From assembly GCA_016716405.1 (NCBI GenBank), contig JADJWK010000004.1:248001-312000 (forward strand): 64,000 bases of DNA, written 5' to 3'. Position numbers and translations under genes: made by a program. Source of the stretch: Candidatus Melainabacteria bacterium (lineage in GTDB: Bacteria; Cyanobacteriota; Vampirovibrionia; Obscuribacterales; Obscuribacteraceae). The first letter of the stretch is position 1. Every line of letters begins with the position of its first letter. The notes below the pieces were generated by a model. The model saw only the letters and a list, made by a program, of their open reading frames with translations. It was not told the DNA's origin and searched no databases. Of this stretch, positions 63,225 to 64,000 are shown piece by piece.

Positions 63225-64000
63225 CTAATCGACGACAAAACCGGAAAGAGCCTCGATGAAGCGGTCGATATCGGACTCGCAGAGACTGTAGTGACATGAG
63301 ATTCTAGCACCAGCGCCGGGATTGTCGCCGAGAAAGTCCGGCTGCACCCAGATGCGATGCTCGTCCCAGAGCGCCTGGCGCAGGTCTTTCACCTTCAGGA
63401 AATCCGGCTCGAAATAGAAAGTAATCATGCTCGCCTGCCCCTCGCCCTCGGGCAGACCCATGGACGGACCACGCATCCGGGCGGGCAAGCGGCTGAGCAG
63501 AGACTCCTTGAGATAAGAGACCAGATAATTCTGATAGTCCGAGATCAACATCTGATCGAGACCGGCATAGAGCTCCACAGCTGCTTTCAAACCCATGAGC
63601 TTGACCACGTCGGCGGTACCGCGGCATTCCAGACGGCGAGGGTCATAGAGATCCTCTTCCCGGAGCTGGTAAAAGCCGTCGCCAAAGATCAGAGGATCGA
63701 GACGGGGAATGAGATCCCGCTCAGCATAAACGAAAGCGGTGCCGTTGGGTCCGCCGAGCCATTTGTGACCGGCCCCGACCCAGAGCGGATAACGCCCGGG
63801 TCGGCAGGGACCGTTGCCCGGAGCGTGGGCGCCGTCCACGAGCAAAGGCTTCTCCAGGAGCTTGAGGCTCTCGGTGAGTATGGTGAGATCCGGTCGCCAG
63901 CCCGTATGGCAATCGATCTCGCTAATCAGAATCAACCTTGTCTCGGGAGAGATTACATTGAGAATGCTCATACAGAGCTGCTCGGAGGAAAGATCATTGT
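63225..64000 (-). CDS. Class V aminotransferase-like protein, truncated by the window edge
   Basis: At least 258 residues; the frame is still open at 64000, so the N-terminus is missing. The PLP-binding Lys is in VGAGHKWLGGPNGTAFVY, with LLVDGAHAPGN supplying the Asp that holds the ring. LECRGTADVVKLMGLKAAVE, ARISCHYSLCESDIDRFIEAL and the C-terminal domain match the cysteine desulfurase/isopenicillin-epimerase-like group. Substrate cannot be read from this part. The downstream hydrolase is probably co-transcribed. Confidence 0.88.
   Translation of the reverse strand, partial: NDLSSEQLCMSILNVISPETRLILISEIDCHTGWRPDLTILTESLKLLEKPLLVDGAHAPGNGPCRPGRYPLWVGAGHKWLGGPNGTAFVYAERDLIPRLDPLIFGDGFYQLREEDLYDPRRLECRGTADVVKLMGLKAAVELYAGLDQMLISDYQNYLVSYLKESLLSRLPARMRGPSMGLPEGEGQASMITFYFEPDFLKVKDLRQALWDEHRIWVQPDFLGDNPGAGARISCHYSLCESDIDRFIEALSGFVVD

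Overview
The window is a dense, GC-rich bacterial segment with about 63 protein genes on both strands. I see no rRNA, tRNA, CRISPR array, prophage or insertion sequence. The gene content points to an environmental, large-genome bacterium: several membrane-anchored Ser/Thr kinases (two with leucine-rich repeats), kinesin-light-chain-type and other TPR proteins, a caspase-like protease, a DUF1501/DUF1800 pair, TadE/TadG-like proteins, and exported proteins with a repeated 'LE..vFG' motif. This mix recalls Obscuribacterales (Vampirovibrionia/Melainabacteria), with Planctomycetota or Acidobacteriota as alternatives. The taxonomic call is an inference from gene families, not a phylogeny.

Layout. 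1-10075: a truncated Ser/Thr kinase, a class IV aminotransferase, a TPR protein, a SpoU methyltransferase, the DUF1800-DUF1501 operon, an RraA-family protein and small unknowns. 10471-20257: an amidoligase/transglutaminase locus with circularly permuted ATP-grasp, alpha-E, KptA, HIT hydrolase, a transglutaminase-DUF2126 protein, a fusion of a degenerate class II glutamine amidotransferase with transglutaminase, and SixA. 20483-28627: a VIT/vWA-like membrane protein behind a structured leader, a monooxygenase-SDR pair, DoxX, a zinc-ribbon pseudokinase, a glycine-zipper protein and a beta-propeller. 28628-33444: proS, then a divergent three-gene operon of a methylthioribose-kinase-like protein, a selenocysteine-containing GrdB-like protein and a nucleoside hydrolase. 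33524-39916: a large TPR protein and a stress cluster (HtrA, two Hsp20s, a sigma factor lacking region 3), then a MerA-like flavoprotein. 40217-46855: an exported SRPBCC-like protein and a coiled-coil protein, then two kinase-TM-LRR receptors flanking a family-4 uracil-DNA glycosylase. 46852-54282: a TadE/TadG-like operon, TPR membrane proteins, a tiny hydrophobic ORF and a polyglutamine secreted protein. 54296-64000: a papain-like candidate, a methyltransferase, caspase-TPR, DCC, rhodanese, a TPR protein, old yellow enzyme, an alpha/beta hydrolase and a truncated class V aminotransferase.

The strongest discovery is at 32246-32280. An in-frame TGA interrupts a GrdB-like ORF exactly at the family's redox position (U-P-M-C). 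It is followed, after seven bases, by a perfect 11-bp stem with a GCC loop at the spacing expected of a bacterial SECIS element. The real gene is therefore 31757-32503 and encodes a selenoprotein, coupled by overlap to a nucleoside hydrolase and preceded by a sugar-kinase-like gene. The operon looks like an undescribed salvage or reduction module. Other leads are the degenerate glutaminase domain, mutually exclusive hairpins before the VIT protein, the region-3-less sigma factor beside small heat-shock genes, and the zinc-ribbon pseudokinase.
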